DNA from: Plutella xylostella | Lineage: Eukaryota > Arthropoda > Insecta > Lepidoptera > Plutellidae | DNA length: 64,000 bases | Reading direction: 5' to 3' | Assembly: GCF_932276165.1 (NCBI RefSeq) | Contig: NC_064009.1 | Span: 6,572,001 to 6,636,000 of the forward strand | Shown here: piece after piece, positions 22,836-33,446 of the stretch | How the letters are laid out: every line of letters begins with the position of its first letter | Numbering within the stretch: the stretch's first letter is position 1 | Notes under the pieces: model-generated | What the model saw: the letters and a program-made list of their open reading frames with translations, nothing else | What the model was told of the DNA's origin: nothing | The model's database searches: none | Translations under genes and position numbers: made by a program

Positions 22836-25104
22836 AGTCAAAAGGTCTGTGAACATAACACCAAAGATTCAATAAAAATGAGTAAAGAAGGTCTACGATT
22901 GCCTTGTGTCCTAGTTAATGAGACGAGTATTCAAACAAATGAAGGTGGGTCAACTTTTATTGTCCGTTATCGGTGTTCTTCATCATTCATAAAGTATTCA
23001 TCGGGCGTAAAAGCCGGCTGAATTAGGCGATGTCGAACACAATTCGGAAATCGACAAGTGAAATTACATGTTATTAAGAAACATCAACACTCCACGGTTG
23101 TTATAACACGAAAGATAAACAGGCCGAATTAAGGAGTCGTTTCATTATACGTTTTAGTTTGATACTCGCGTTATTTGGGCGCGTTATCTCTTCGCCGATC
23201 TGTAGATCGCCATTGCCGATTACATTTTCCTTTTGTTGCACGATGTTTTATTACTCTTTGTATAAATTATGAGTTGTAACACTAATGATCAGGATAAACA
23301 TACCTTCGTAGAAACAGTTCACGTTGTAACATATTAAATAATTTAATTCCTTAAATAAGTATAAAATAATGGAGTCTTTGATTGTTCCGGTGGTGTAACA
23401 TTAAATGCTTCGAACTTACCCGGTGTAATTGTGCGTTGATAATTATACTAAACATGGATCCGAAAACGGTTCAGTAAATTTCGTTAACAGGTTCCCTCCA
23501 TTAAAAGGGAGACAATAAAGTTTATGTTATATAGAACGTAATGAAACGATTTCAGAACCTTGTCATACTAAACACATTTGACAAACTGTTAACAAATGTC
23601 ACAATATATAAAACGTATAGTTAATTCGACAATGTTGCAATCTGAGTAGTGGAGCAGGTGAATACGCTAAACTTCAACTTTCAGAATGCAGAATTGACGT
23701 TATAGATTTGAATGTGCACCATTACACAATACAACGTACCGATTATTCTAGATAGATTCATATCGTACGCTCCTTTAACCCTAAATTGGTGGTTAGAGTC
23801 AATAATCACAATAAAACCAGTGTGAAATCGTACCAGGCATTAATTTGATTATCAGATGAAGGTGTGAAGCGAGTTTTGATGTTTATCTTACTCTACGGGA
23901 ACAACGTAAATGGGCTAAGAAATTATTTCACAACTGTAAAATAATAAAAACACTCATTAGCAGTCATTAGGGTACCGCCTCCACGATGGAGGATTAGATA
24001 GGAGTAAACCGGATCTATTGGATGGTTTTCAACAGTTTTAGTTATAATTTAAACAAATATTTCCGTACAATGGATAGTAGCTTTTTCAAAGATAGAATAG
24101 AAGTTAGAGTTATATTATAGACTACGAATACATAAATATAATGCATATGTAGAGGTACGATCACTAGATGCGACCCAAAGGAAAGGAATTGGAAGGACCC
24201 AAAATTAAGGATTAATCAAGTGTTACAATCGCTCCCACAGTTAGGTATCCCACTGTAAAGTAAATGGTACATATTTAGGTATTTTACTGTTTTCATAAAG
24301 AAAATAAAGACATCTACTTTTTCAATATAAATAAATGTAATAAAGTACACAGGTACCTACTAAGCTAACAGCCACTAAGCCGGTTGGAAAGTGATAAACG
24401 AACCATCTGATACTGATTAAAATAAACTCCTATTGTTGTAAAACCCTTTAATTTTAAAAAAACTCAATTACTGCACAGAAACGTCACAATGTGATGTTTC
24501 TTCCAAACCGCACCACGGGATAACCGTTATTAATAAAATACAATTAAAACCACAACAAATAACTGCGGTCTGTTTTCTACAATAAGCACTTTAGGGTTAA
24601 TTTTACACTTACGGTAACAAGGTTTTCTTTATTTTTATAACAATGGCAGTTGGTTTTAAAGACGCCAAATAATATAAGTACATTTGCTTTACATTTTAAA
24701 TATGTCAGCCATTTATCCAAATAATATAGCAGACAAGTTGAGTATTTAGCAGCTCTACCCAACTCTACAAAATATGTATAGCAAAAACATTACGTCAATT
24801 CGCACAATGTAAGTCTTATTAATTAGCATATTGTATATTTTTGTATCTATACTACCACATATTATATACTCGAGGTAATCATTTTAAAATACCTAAATTA
24901 ATTATTAATACTGTTCTCCTGACGGAAATTCAACCACGGCGGTCAATGTTATTAAAATCAGCCCAAGTGTGTGCGTATAAGACACAAGAGCAAATTGTAT
25001 ACCCTCAATCTGTTAATCTTATAGGATAGATGATAGATACGACTGTAGAGAGCTATATACCTACCCGAATGATTATCATGATCACTTTACTTGTCGGACG
25101 TCAA
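22836..25104. other. Noncoding interval
   Basis: No gene or element is recognised over 2.3 kb. Around 23150-23225 there is a short CpG-containing stretch (GGGCGCGTTATCTCTTCGCC, then GATCTGTAGATC palindrome) of possible regulatory nature. Confidence 0.45.
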
Positions 25105-25235
25105 ATGACCAGCTGTTCCTTTCCTAACCAAACTTGGAAGCACAATCTAGAAACAATAATTGATGGTCCCACCCGGATATCTAGCCCCAGACCTCTGAGG
25201 TAGATACGTTTACTACTATACCACCGAGACAGCAA
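25105..25235 (-). mobile_element. tRNA-derived SINE, family 2, degenerate
   Basis: Minus-strand reading gives CTCGGTGGTATAGTAGTAAA, an A-box-like start, then CTCAGAGGTCTGGGGCTAGA and a decayed B box ending TATCCGGGTGGGACC. After the head comes ATCAATTATTGTTTCTAG, the body seen in a common lepidopteran SINE. The B box has lost the canonical GGTTCGA. It is a fossil insertion, not a functional tRNA. Confidence 0.5.
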
Positions 25236-25745
25236 CCTAAAATAATGATGAGTGGTTTAAAATTACTAATTAAATCAACACAAAACCATTGACAGGCAAC
25301 CTGACACATAGGTGACGATACATCATGTCTGTGCAAACCTTTACAATTTCAATATTAACCACGAATTGTGCTTAGTGCTTACAAAGAGGAACACCTTGGG
25401 GCATATTAAAATTATAAATATTACGAGCAAGTACGCATTGTCTAGTTACAAATACTCATTAACACATTCGTATCTTTGTGGTTTCGCGTTTCACCCCGCA
25501 AGGCTTGGCTCTTGATGTTTGGTGCAAGAAAAAAGATTTGGAGGATTATTATAATCCAACCTATACTTAGTAAAATTAAAGTAAGACGAAAAAAGAAAGG
25601 AGATACTGAAATATTTTTAATTTTAAGTCTTTATATAATTATAAATTACCAAATTTGTAAAATATAACACGAGTCCTATGAAGTTTGATCGACAGATCCT
25701 TCTTCCTAGTAAATAAGATTGATTTTCCCTTGAAAACAGGGAATA

Positions 25746-25895
25746 ATGAGACCTGAAGGAAGGCGTAAGAGAGGAAGACCAAGAAAGACGTGGCTTGATT
25801 GTGTGAAAGAAAATATGAGAGTGAGTGATTGTGGAGTGAATGAGGATACGACAGAGGATAGGGTAAGATGGCGACATGCTGACATGATGACATGA
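25746..25895 (+). pseudogene. RTE-like reverse transcriptase C-terminal remnant
   Basis: The frame from 25746 to the stop at 25893-25895 encodes RPEGRRKRGRPRKTW followed by LDCVKENMR and ends EDRVRWRHADMMT. The GRPRKTWLD core and the distal DRVRW are hallmarks of the extreme C-terminus of RTE-type LINE polyproteins. It is followed by the usual tail, GAAAAGGCAAGGAAGAAG and an AAG-rich run to about 25952. Everything upstream, including the reverse transcriptase, is missing, consistent with 5' truncation on insertion. Several minus-strand frames across this segment are shadows. Confidence 0.7.
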
Positions 25896-25999
25896 CGCAC
25901 AAAGCCGACCCTAAATAAGGAAAAGGCAAGGAAGAAGAAAAAGAAGAAGTGTGCATCTTTATCACTAGCTTGTTTCGTGTGCCTTGTTCGCATCGCGAG

Positions 26000-26130
26000 T
26001 AGAGCAGAACAAAGCCGAGCAATAAGCACTTGAGGTACAATTAGCCGTTTTGTACGGCGTGTAAAAGCCTCAATTAAACCTTCGGAGCCGGACGGCCGGT
26101 TCCTGCGTTTTAATAAACACGCCCGATTTC
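26000..26130. promoter_or_regulatory. CpG-rich segment interrupted by a SINE
   Basis: GTACAATTAGCCGTTTTGTA and CCTTCGGAGCCGGACGGCCG are compositionally like the other candidate regulatory blocks. The last 12 bases are the left copy of the SINE target duplication, so the ancestral sequence continued directly at 26485. Confidence 0.25.
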
Positions 26131-26472
26131 GTGGAGCGGTGGTGGCGTAATGGATAAGGCCTCGTCCTCTCAATCGAGAGGCCGTGGGTTCAAATAATTC
26201 TTTCAATTGTGTTTTCAATTATGGAGTTTAAGTACAATTATACCACGTGCTCTTACGGTGATGGAAAACATCGTGAGGAAACTGCACATCTAGATTCTAG
26301 ATGTGTATCGTAAGTGCATTGTACTTATTCCAAAAACGGCGATATGGTTCGCAACCTATCACGTGAGTACAAATGTGCTGCGAAAAGTGGGTGGCTCGCT
26401 TGTGAGCCACCTCTGACTACCCCTTCGGGGATTACAGTCGTAAGTACATATGTATATGTATGATATGTATGT
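26131..26472 (+). mobile_element. tRNA-derived SINE, family 1, with 12-bp TSD
   Basis: The 342-bp element is bounded by perfect direct repeats ACGCCCGATTTC at 26119-26130 and 26473-26484, the target-site duplication made by LINE machinery. It opens with a tRNA-like head: A box TGGCGTAATGGATAAGG and B box GTGGGTTCAAAT, promoters for RNA polymerase III. The body carries GGTGATGGAAAACATCGTGA, a core shared with the minus-strand copy at 46440-46655. It ends in TATGTATG-like sequence. It encodes no protein and needs a LINE reverse transcriptase to move. Confidence 0.85.
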
Positions 26473-26512
26473 ACGCCCGATTTCTTCTTCCCTTCGTTTC
26501 GGATAAACTGTT

Positions 26513-27304
26513 GTGTACAGCAAAGGTTGCACGCTGCAAGTGGTTGACCACTTCTGTTACCTAGGCTCAACAACCACGTCTAACTTGTCCAATGACAAAG
26601 AAATTGACTCCCGCATTGGCAGAGCTTCAACGGCATTTGGGAAGCTGTACACAAGGGTGTGGAGAAACTCTAAGCTCACCACCCGAACCAAAGTCCTTGT
26701 GTACAATTCATGCGTTCTCAGTACCTTACTGTATGGTTCTGAAACTTGGACAACCTACAGAAAACAGGAACGCCGTATTAACGCATTTCACATGCGCTGC
26801 CTGCGGATAATTATCGGAGTCTCGTGGAGGGACAAGGTTACGAACGAATGCGTCCTCAACACCACACGCACGACCAGCATTACTGCCATCCTGAAGCAGA
26901 GACGCCTGCAATGGCTGGGACATGTCCAAAGACAGGACACAGAAAGACTGCCCCGTAGAGTGATGTTGGGACAACTGGCCAATGCTACCAGACCAGTCGG
27001 GCGGCCATTACTGAGATTCAAGGACTCATGTAAGCGCGATATGGATGACTTCGAGATAGATAAAGATAACTGGGAGTCCCTGGCATTAGACTGACCAGTA
27101 TGGAGACAACTGCTGCATCAGGGCAAATCAAAACACGATGGGAAATGGTTGGAAAAGTTAAAAACTAAGAGGCTTAATCAACATCTGGAAGCATCGCCAA
27201 ACCCGAATTATGCCTGTGTCCGATGTGGCAAGCAGTGTAAGGCCCGTATAGGCCTGTTCAGCCACATGAGAAAATGTGGCTCTCAAAACCCACAGCCGCT
27301 GTAA
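26513..27304 (+). pseudogene. RTE-like LINE 3' ORF with in-frame stop
   Basis: The frame encodes the C-terminal third of a LINE polyprotein. It starts near DHFCYLGSTTTSN, continues through YNSCVLSTLLYGSETWT and MRCLRIIIGVSWRD, then LQWLGHVQRQD and GRPLLRFKD, all standard downstream of the reverse transcriptase. A TGA at 27092-27094 ends the frame after 193 codons. Reading on in the same frame for 69 codons gives a C2H2 zinc finger, CVRCGKQC...HMRKC, and the natural stop TAA at 27302-27304. So one nonsense change separates the two parts. The 5' portion, including endonuclease and catalytic motifs, is absent. A GAT-repeat tail ends near 27345. A dead copy, probably RTE clade. Confidence 0.8.
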
Positions 27305-27444
27305 CAATCATCTGTCAAGATGCAGTGGCCAATGATGATGATGACAGCAAAGGTAGTTGTTGTATTGTGCTATTTGTTGTGATGGTGAAAAGGATGCTAA
27401 TTGGTGATGGTGACAACGTGTTATTATGCGGTCGATTGTCATAT

Positions 27445-27526
27445 TACACTCGCGAGCAATGAAAAAGTTCCACCTACCATTGCCGTTTCATATGTCACTG
27501 GAACTTTTTCAATCATCGCGAGTGTA
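27445..27526. mobile_element. MITE, 'TACACTC' family, minimal copy 3
   Basis: TACACTCGCGAGCAATGAAA at the left and AATCATCGCGAGTGTA at the right enclose almost nothing: the 82-bp element is nearly pure terminal repeat. Its ends match the 227-bp (10216) and 350-bp (36785) copies, showing large internal deletion. Confidence 0.75.
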
Positions 27527-28823
27527 TTAACTATATGTATGTATGTGTGTATGAGGTACTTACATAAAAACAAGCTTACGGAATAAAAAAAATATACGTA
27601 ACAGAAGTCCTCAAAAAAATTACCTAAACTGTTTATAAGTTTAAAATGCGCTTTTAATCTTGCTCCCTCATAAAATAGATACAATCTCAAAAGGTATAGA
27701 CAGATGTTCACACGAACGCTTTAAAACCATTTGAAATGCTAAGTTATTTCAACACTAGACAATAGAAAGGGCGCGTGGCTCACAAAAAAACTACTCAAGA
27801 ATACAAATAGCTGCAATTAAATACAATAAAATGTAAATCAGGCGATAAACAAACAAATTATAAACGTATTACTAGCTTTCATTAACATTATATTGTACAG
27901 TTGTGCGCCTGCACAATGTGTCTCACCGTCAAAGTTAAAGATATAATAGGTATATTAAATTTTTTTAAACTTAAGAGATACATGGCGAAGTACGATTAGC
28001 GTTGATTTATAAAGTCGTACAAAAATAATTATTGTGGCCACACAATTCTCTTTTTTTTTCTCTGCTTTTCTGAGTTCAGTACCGTCGGTAACTACTCGGT
28101 CACAGTGGATATATCGAGTCAAAATTTAAACAATACATCTATCAAACATAATCCATAACTATAATTTCAATATACGCGCAATACGCACGGCTTAGGTTAT
28201 TAATTTAAAATAGTCTAGTAAAACAAACACCAAAACAAATATGCCAGGTGGCAAGCGGCAAACAGAACATAATGATTTAATAATATTTAAAGTCGCATAA
28301 ACATTACCTCATGTGCCCACTAACCTCTATTATTCAGTAAAATCAATTCACCATACATTACACAAGTTTAATTGTGAGCAAACATGGCTATAAAAAAGTA
28401 ATTAAGGGGCAAGCCTATTCATTGAAAAGAGGTCAGTTCACACGTGTTCTACTAAAAAGGTTTGAAGACAAAAGTGATTTAGACTCCTTGGATGAATAGA
28501 TTTTTAAAAAAAGGCGGGCAAAATTGTCTTTGACCTATATATAACAGGAGTTTAGTTTAGGTACTTATGGCGTAATTTGTACATAAATTGCGTTCTTAAA
28601 TTGATTTTGTGCCTGAATCACAAAAGGTCACACGGTACAATTGTATCAATGGACTTTTGTCTGCCGTTCAATGTACACGACTAATGGGCAAACGAAATTA
28701 AATAATTATGAATAACACTTCTGTTTTTGGTGCCTATAGAAAGGTAGGTCATCATTCTACATACATTCTACCTCCTATTGAATTGAAAATTATTATAAAG
28801 TTATACTTACTAATCTTACTATA
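27527..28823. other. Noncoding interval
   Basis: AT-rich, nothing supported. Confidence 0.5.
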
Positions 28824-28929
28824 CAGGGTTATTGGTAAGTAGACCGGATCCTTTCAGGAGGTGATAGAGGAAAGCATTTCCAGTCGATTGAACCCAATAA
28901 TGCATTATCCTAAACTTAACCATTTCTAA

Positions 28930-31142
28930 CAACACCATATAGAAATTTCATGTGCAGAGCTAAACAAGTATATAATAGTACACCATATAGAAATTTCATG
29001 TGCGGAGCTAAACAAGTATATAATAGTATGTACCTACAGGCCACCTACTGGTGATTTCATTACCTTTGAGACTGTCATGGAGGATGTTCTAAGGTTAGCT
29101 TCCAATAGTAAAAAGGAAGTAATAGTGTGTGGTGACTTTAATGTTGACCTATTAGGTGACTCTCCTAATAGGTCGAAATTACTGTTACTTTTTAAATCAT
29201 TTAATCTTTTTAATGTCTTTCTGGAACCAACTAGAATTACATCCACGTCGGCCACTTGTCTAGATAACATATTCTGTAACTGTGAGTTTAAAGACAGTAG
29301 TGTGATAAATTGTCTGAGGTCAGACCACAGTGGGCAGACCATTACCTTAGTAAACACTGACAAGACAAATAAAACTAAGGTGAGATGCAGACCGATTACT
29401 ACAAAGAAAATTGACAATTACTTGAAGAAACTAGACGAAAAACTTCCGAAGGTTAAAGTAGATTGCAATTCTAATGAGATGTATACTAACTTATTTAAGA
29501 TAATAGGTGATGAGTTTGAGAGTAATTTTGAAACGAAGGAAGTTTTGATAGACAATAAAATTAAATTTTGTGACTGGGCTACATATGGTATTCGCAAAAG
29601 CAGGGCGACATTATATGATCTGTATGAGATGAAAACATTCATACTCCGCCCTGACTTTCAATCTTATGTGAAGAAATATAGCAAAATGTACAAATGTGTC
29701 TGTCACTGTGCGAAGACAATTTTTATTAATAACAAGATTAAAGACTCGGCTAACAAATCTAAGGCCATTTGGAATATTATTAATAACGAAACGGGGAAGA
29801 ATCGAACACGCGAGACTAATTTATCTTTAAAGGTAGGCAATGACATAATAACATCAAATGACGAGGTGGCGAGAGTCTTTGAAGAGTTTTTTACGAACAT
29901 TCCTTTAGAAACTACTTGCAACCTAGATTCTTCAGCTACATTAGCTGAAACCCTGATGAAGGAGAACGCACCTTCAACCGATAAGGAATTTAAATTCAGA
30001 TATATTAATACATTAACTATTATAAAAACATTGGAGTCTTCTGTGATCTGTCGAAGGCGTTTGATTGTGTAGACCATCAGACTTTAATTTCGAAACTGAG
30101 ATACTATGGAATAGGAGGAAAGGCTTTAGATTTTATAGCTTCATATTTAGACAAGAGGCAACAAAGGGTCGATATTAACAATACTAAATCACAGGGGGCT
30201 CATGTAAAGATAGGCGTCCCTCAAGGATCTATTCTAGGACCATTTTTATTCCTCATTTATATTAATGACTTGCCTTTTATGGTTGAAAAATTGACTAATA
30301 TAGTTTTATTTGCTGACGATACTTCTTTGCTTTTTAAAGTTAAAAGAAGTGAAAATAATTTTTATGAAATTAATTCTATTCTATCTGACATACACGATTG
30401 GTTTACCGTAAATAATCTTTTATTGAATTCTAAGAAAACGAAATGTATTAAATTTACACTGCCGAATGTTAGACAATGCGATACTAACATTATTCTAGAT
30501 GGGAATAAATTGGACCTAGTTAATGATACTGTCTTTCTTGGTATGACTATAGATTCAAAGTTGCAGTGGGGACCTCACATTGCCAAATTGGCTGGAAGGT
30601 TGAGCTCCGCAGCTTTTGCTGTACGGAAAATTAGACAACTGACCGACGTTGAAACCGCCAGATTAGTTTACTTTAGTTATTTCCACAGCTTATTGTCGTA
30701 TGGCATTTTGCTTTGGGGTAGAGCCGCTGATATTGAAACTATATTTGTATTACAGAAAAGAGCCATCCGCTCTATATACAAACTTGGTTCCAGGGATTCA
30801 TTGAGAGAACTATTTAAAGAAATTAACATCCTTACAGTTCCATGTCAGTTCATTTTTGCCAATTTAATGTATGTACGAAAGAATATTTCCTCTTTTGATA
30901 CAATTGGCAGTAATCATGACATTAATACTAGGAACAAGCATAAGCTGGCTTTTCCAGCGATGCGTCTGGCGAAAGTTAATAAATCGTTTTTAGGGTACTG
31001 TATTAGATTTTATAATAAGCTTCCAACAGAAGTTGCTCAAATGCCAGAGAATAAGTTTAAGTGTTACATTAAAGAGAAACTCAGTAAAAAAGCTTATTAT
31101 AAAATTGATGATTACTTAGAGGACGTTAATGCATGGCTGTGA
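28930..31142 (+). pseudogene. LINE endonuclease-reverse transcriptase, broken
   Basis: Frame 1 is open from 28930, enters the endonuclease at CTYRPPTGDF, and shows VCGDFNVDLL (about 29128) and the catalytic SDHSGQ (about 29320). After a linker it reaches FKFRYINTLTIIKT and goes out of frame about 30028. The next frame resumes at IGVFCDLSKAFDCVDH (motif A), then GVPQGSILGPFLFLIYINDL (motif B, about 30215) and VLFADDTSLL (motif C, about 30305). It finishes with the long C-terminal domain including LQKRAIRSIYKLGSRDSL and stops at 31140-31142. The reverse transcriptase fingers between IIKT and motif A, normally over 100 residues, are deleted at that junction. A 48-bp in-frame duplication also lies near the 5' end. 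Both prevent function. Confidence 0.85.
28933..29028 (+). repeat. 48-bp tandem duplication in LINE endonuclease
   Basis: Units 28933-28980 and 28981-29028 differ at one base (GTGCAGAGC against GTGCGGAGC). Each is 16 codons and keeps the endonuclease frame open. It duplicates the strand with AELNKYIIV just before the CTYRPP motif. Confidence 0.85.
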
Positions 31143-31345
31143 TAAGTAGTTAGCTCTGCTCATATTATTATAATAATAATTATTAAGCTCATACGTATTG
31201 TATACCAACTAGTTTTAAGTCTTTTTTTTTAAGAGATGGCTCAGGAGTTTCTTGCCTCCGTTCTTCTCCTTAGACAGAAAGAGCCCCCCCTTATCCGAAC
31301 GGAGAGTAATTTGTAAAAATTGACGTTCATCAGAAAATTTTATAT

Positions 31346-31392
31346 TTGTACGATGAATAAAAAATTTTGACTTTGACTTTGACTTTGACTAA
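31346..31392 (+). repeat. (TTTGAC)n LINE tail and junction
   Basis: GATGAATAAAAAATTTTGAC leads into three to four TTTGAC units and then CTAAGATATTT of the host fold-back arm. The last CTAA may be either tail or target duplication. Confidence 0.7.
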
Positions 31393-32569
31393 GATATTTA
31401 ATATTTAAGGTTTTTTATTTTTTTTGCCAAAATTTTATGCTTAAAACCAAAAATAAAAAAAAATCAATCATATTTCAATAATTTTTTTGGTTGTTTTGCA
31501 TAAGTAACACCTTAATAAAGTAATTAAAATAATCAAATGTGCATTATTCGACTTAAATTAGACATAATACCTCAAAATAGTTAAACATTTTGAAAAAATA
31601 TTCAAAACGCAAAAACTCATAAATTAAATTAAAAAAGATTTTCATATTACATTTTTTGTGCACTTCAGCTTAAAAACATGGTCAACTAATAAGCTTTCAA
31701 ACAAGATAATTGAATACCAAATCGATTAAGGTATCACCAAGATATGGCCAAAACAACCAGCACAGACGGACAAAATTCAACAGGAAAACTAACAAAATTA
31801 GCCCAATTTAAAGGTAAAAAGTGTGATTGTTTTCAGTCCTGTTGACTTTAGTATGGAAACCCCTGCTGAGTTTTCTCCGCTTTCTCTGGTTGTTTTGGCC
31901 ATATCTTGGTGATACCTTAATCGATTTGGTATTCAATTATCTTGTTTGAAAGCTTATTAGTTGACCATGTTTTTAAGCTGAAGTGCACAAAAAAATGTCA
32001 TATGAAAATCTTTTTTAATTTAATTTATTTGTTTTTGCCTTTTGAATATTTTTTCAAAATGTTTAACTATTTTGAGGTATTATGTCTTATTTAAGTCGAA
32101 TAATGCACATTTGATTATTTTTATTACTTTATTAAGGTGTTACTTATGCAAAACAACCAAAACAAATATTGAAATGTGGCTAGTTTTTTTTATTTTCGGT
32201 TTTAAGCATAAAATTTTGGCAAAAAATTAAAAAAACCTTAAATATTAAATATCTTAGAAATGGTTAAGTTTAGGATAATGCATTATTGGGTTCAATCGAC
32301 TGGAAATGCCTTCCTCTATCACCTCCTGAAAGGATCCGGTCTACTTACCAATAACCCTGTATATTATTCCCAATTAATTCTAGATGCACACTAGCACCAA
32401 TGGAATTGGGGTTCGAATGCTTAATTCACAACTGGCCCGAGGCGTCATCACCATCAGCGATAGGTTAAAAGCAAATCGTCAGAAGTTCAAAGGAAATAAT
32501 AATTCTATCACCCAGTGTAGCAAAACCTCTGGCACGATACTTAGACAGCTTTCATAAGGTCATTTTATA

Positions 32570-32690
32570 CTGTGACGTTGCATGGTATAGTGGGTTAGAT
32601 ATAGGTCTTTGGAATTTGGTCATGTAATTATAATGCCGGGTTGAAGCCCAGTGTTCCGTGGCGGTCATGCAACCCCTTTGTACCTAATTG
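32570..32690 (+). mobile_element. Possible highly degenerate tRNA-derived SINE
   Basis: CATGGTATAGTGGGTTAGAT resembles an A box and GCCGGGTTGAAGCCC resembles a B box at roughly tRNA spacing. The rest is not recognised. Weak evidence. Confidence 0.25.
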
Positions 32691-33030
32691 TTGGTTAAGA
32701 GCAGACGAAATAAGCGCTCTTCCCCGGTTAAGTTTCTTTTTGGTTTATTTCTTTTGAAGCAACTGTGACCGTCATTTGGTTCATGTTAACTTTGTTTTAA
32801 AGTTAAATTACGCATAATTTGAGGTTTGGGTGCTGTGAGCTTATGTCATTATGTCACAAGCTGTTTTGATAATGTATAAACTGTTACTTTCGGCAGCGTT
32901 CCTTTTGGGGTTTTAATCGCTTTCCAAATGTACATATAAACCTAATAGTTCATTGAAAGGCAATATTTGATATCGTAAAATCTAGGGTGTTCAGAAAGTT
33001 CAAACTTACTTATTTGTTAACAGACAAAAA

Positions 33031-33290
33031 AAACACACACACGCACTCACGCCTTGTACTAATGTAGGGGGGTAGGCAGAGGTGCATTGCTGCACCCACT
33101 TTTTGCCAGAGTGTTATGTTAGTCCCAATATAATAGGGGGCGGGCCTATTGCCATTTTACGGGCACATCCAAGACCCGAGAACAAATATCTGTGTTTAAA
33201 CAAATATCAGCCCCAGCCGGGAATCGAACCCGGGACCATCGGCTCAGTAGTCAGGGTCACTAACCACTACGCCATTCGGTCGTCAAGACA
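33031..33290 (-). mobile_element. tRNA-derived SINE, family 3
   Basis: On the minus strand the head reads GAATGGCGTAGTGGTTAGTG (A box), GAGCCGATGGTCCCGGGTTC and CGATTCCCGGCTGGGGCTGA (B box), clearly derived from a tRNA. The body follows with GATATTTGTTTAAACACAG and the 3' part with AAAAGTGGGTGCAGCAATGC. Flanking ACAGACAAAA-like sequence on both sides may be the target duplication. The 81-codon + frame over it is the familiar spurious translation of this SINE. The acceptor stem and cloverleaf are too decayed for a working tRNA. Confidence 0.8.
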
Positions 33291-33375
33291 ACAGACAGAC
33301 AAAATTAAAATTTTAAACTTTATCTAAGGTAAACATATTAAGTATACATATTTGTATACCCGTAACATGTTAATA

Positions 33376-33446
33376 TCAGCCCGTAATCATCCACTGCTGG
33401 ACATAGGCCTGTCCCAAACACAAACAGTTCTATGTCCAGCAGTTAT
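33376..33446 (-). mobile_element. RTE-like LINE 3' end remnant
   Basis: CATCCACTGCTGGACATAGG is the reverse complement of the LINE terminus at 22755-22835. A second partial echo, CTATGTCCAGCAG, follows in the opposite orientation at 33431, so two fragments or a rearranged one are present. Confidence 0.55.

Larger units (their letters stand above)
28930..31388 (+). mobile_element. CR1/L2-like non-LTR retrotransposon, 5' truncated
   Basis: The insertion lies inside the left arm of the fold-back element. The host arm breaks after CTAA at 28929 and resumes with CTAA at 31389, a possible 4-bp target duplication. It contains endonuclease and reverse transcriptase coding sequence (next entry), a short 3' UTR with CAGAAAGAGCCCCCCCTTATC, and ends in a (TTTGAC)n-type microsatellite tail instead of poly(A), as CR1/L2-related elements do. 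The 5' end is missing, so the promoter, any first ORF and the start of the endonuclease are lost. Jockey-like assignment is the main alternative. Confidence 0.85.
28824..32359. mobile_element. Long fold-back transposon split by a LINE
   Basis: The ends CAGGGTTATTGGTAAGTAGA and the reverse complement at 32340-32359 are flanked by TA on both sides (28822-28823, 32360-32361). The inverted arms are about 480 bp each: left arm 28824-28929 continued at 31389-31760, right arm 31886-32359, with a 125-bp centre. Over the outermost 105 bp the arms differ at one position, and further in they diverge more. There is no transposase frame. CAGGG ends and TA duplication suggest a mariner-type non-autonomous element. 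Removing 28930-31388 restores a continuous arm. Confidence 0.85.

Noticed and set aside
25639..26218. Minus-strand frames of 84-170 codons
   Set aside because: They run antisense through the RTE-like C-terminus, its AAG tail and the SINE start, with serine/phenylalanine-rich sequence typical of a shadow.
28824..32359. LTR retrotransposon
   Set aside because: The terminal repeats are inverted, not direct. The internal polymerase is a non-LTR type with endonuclease and a microsatellite tail.
33180..33285. Functional tRNA gene
   Set aside because: A and B boxes are present but the sequence continues into a SINE body, and the cloverleaf is not complete. The same holds for 26140-26200 and 46585-46655.
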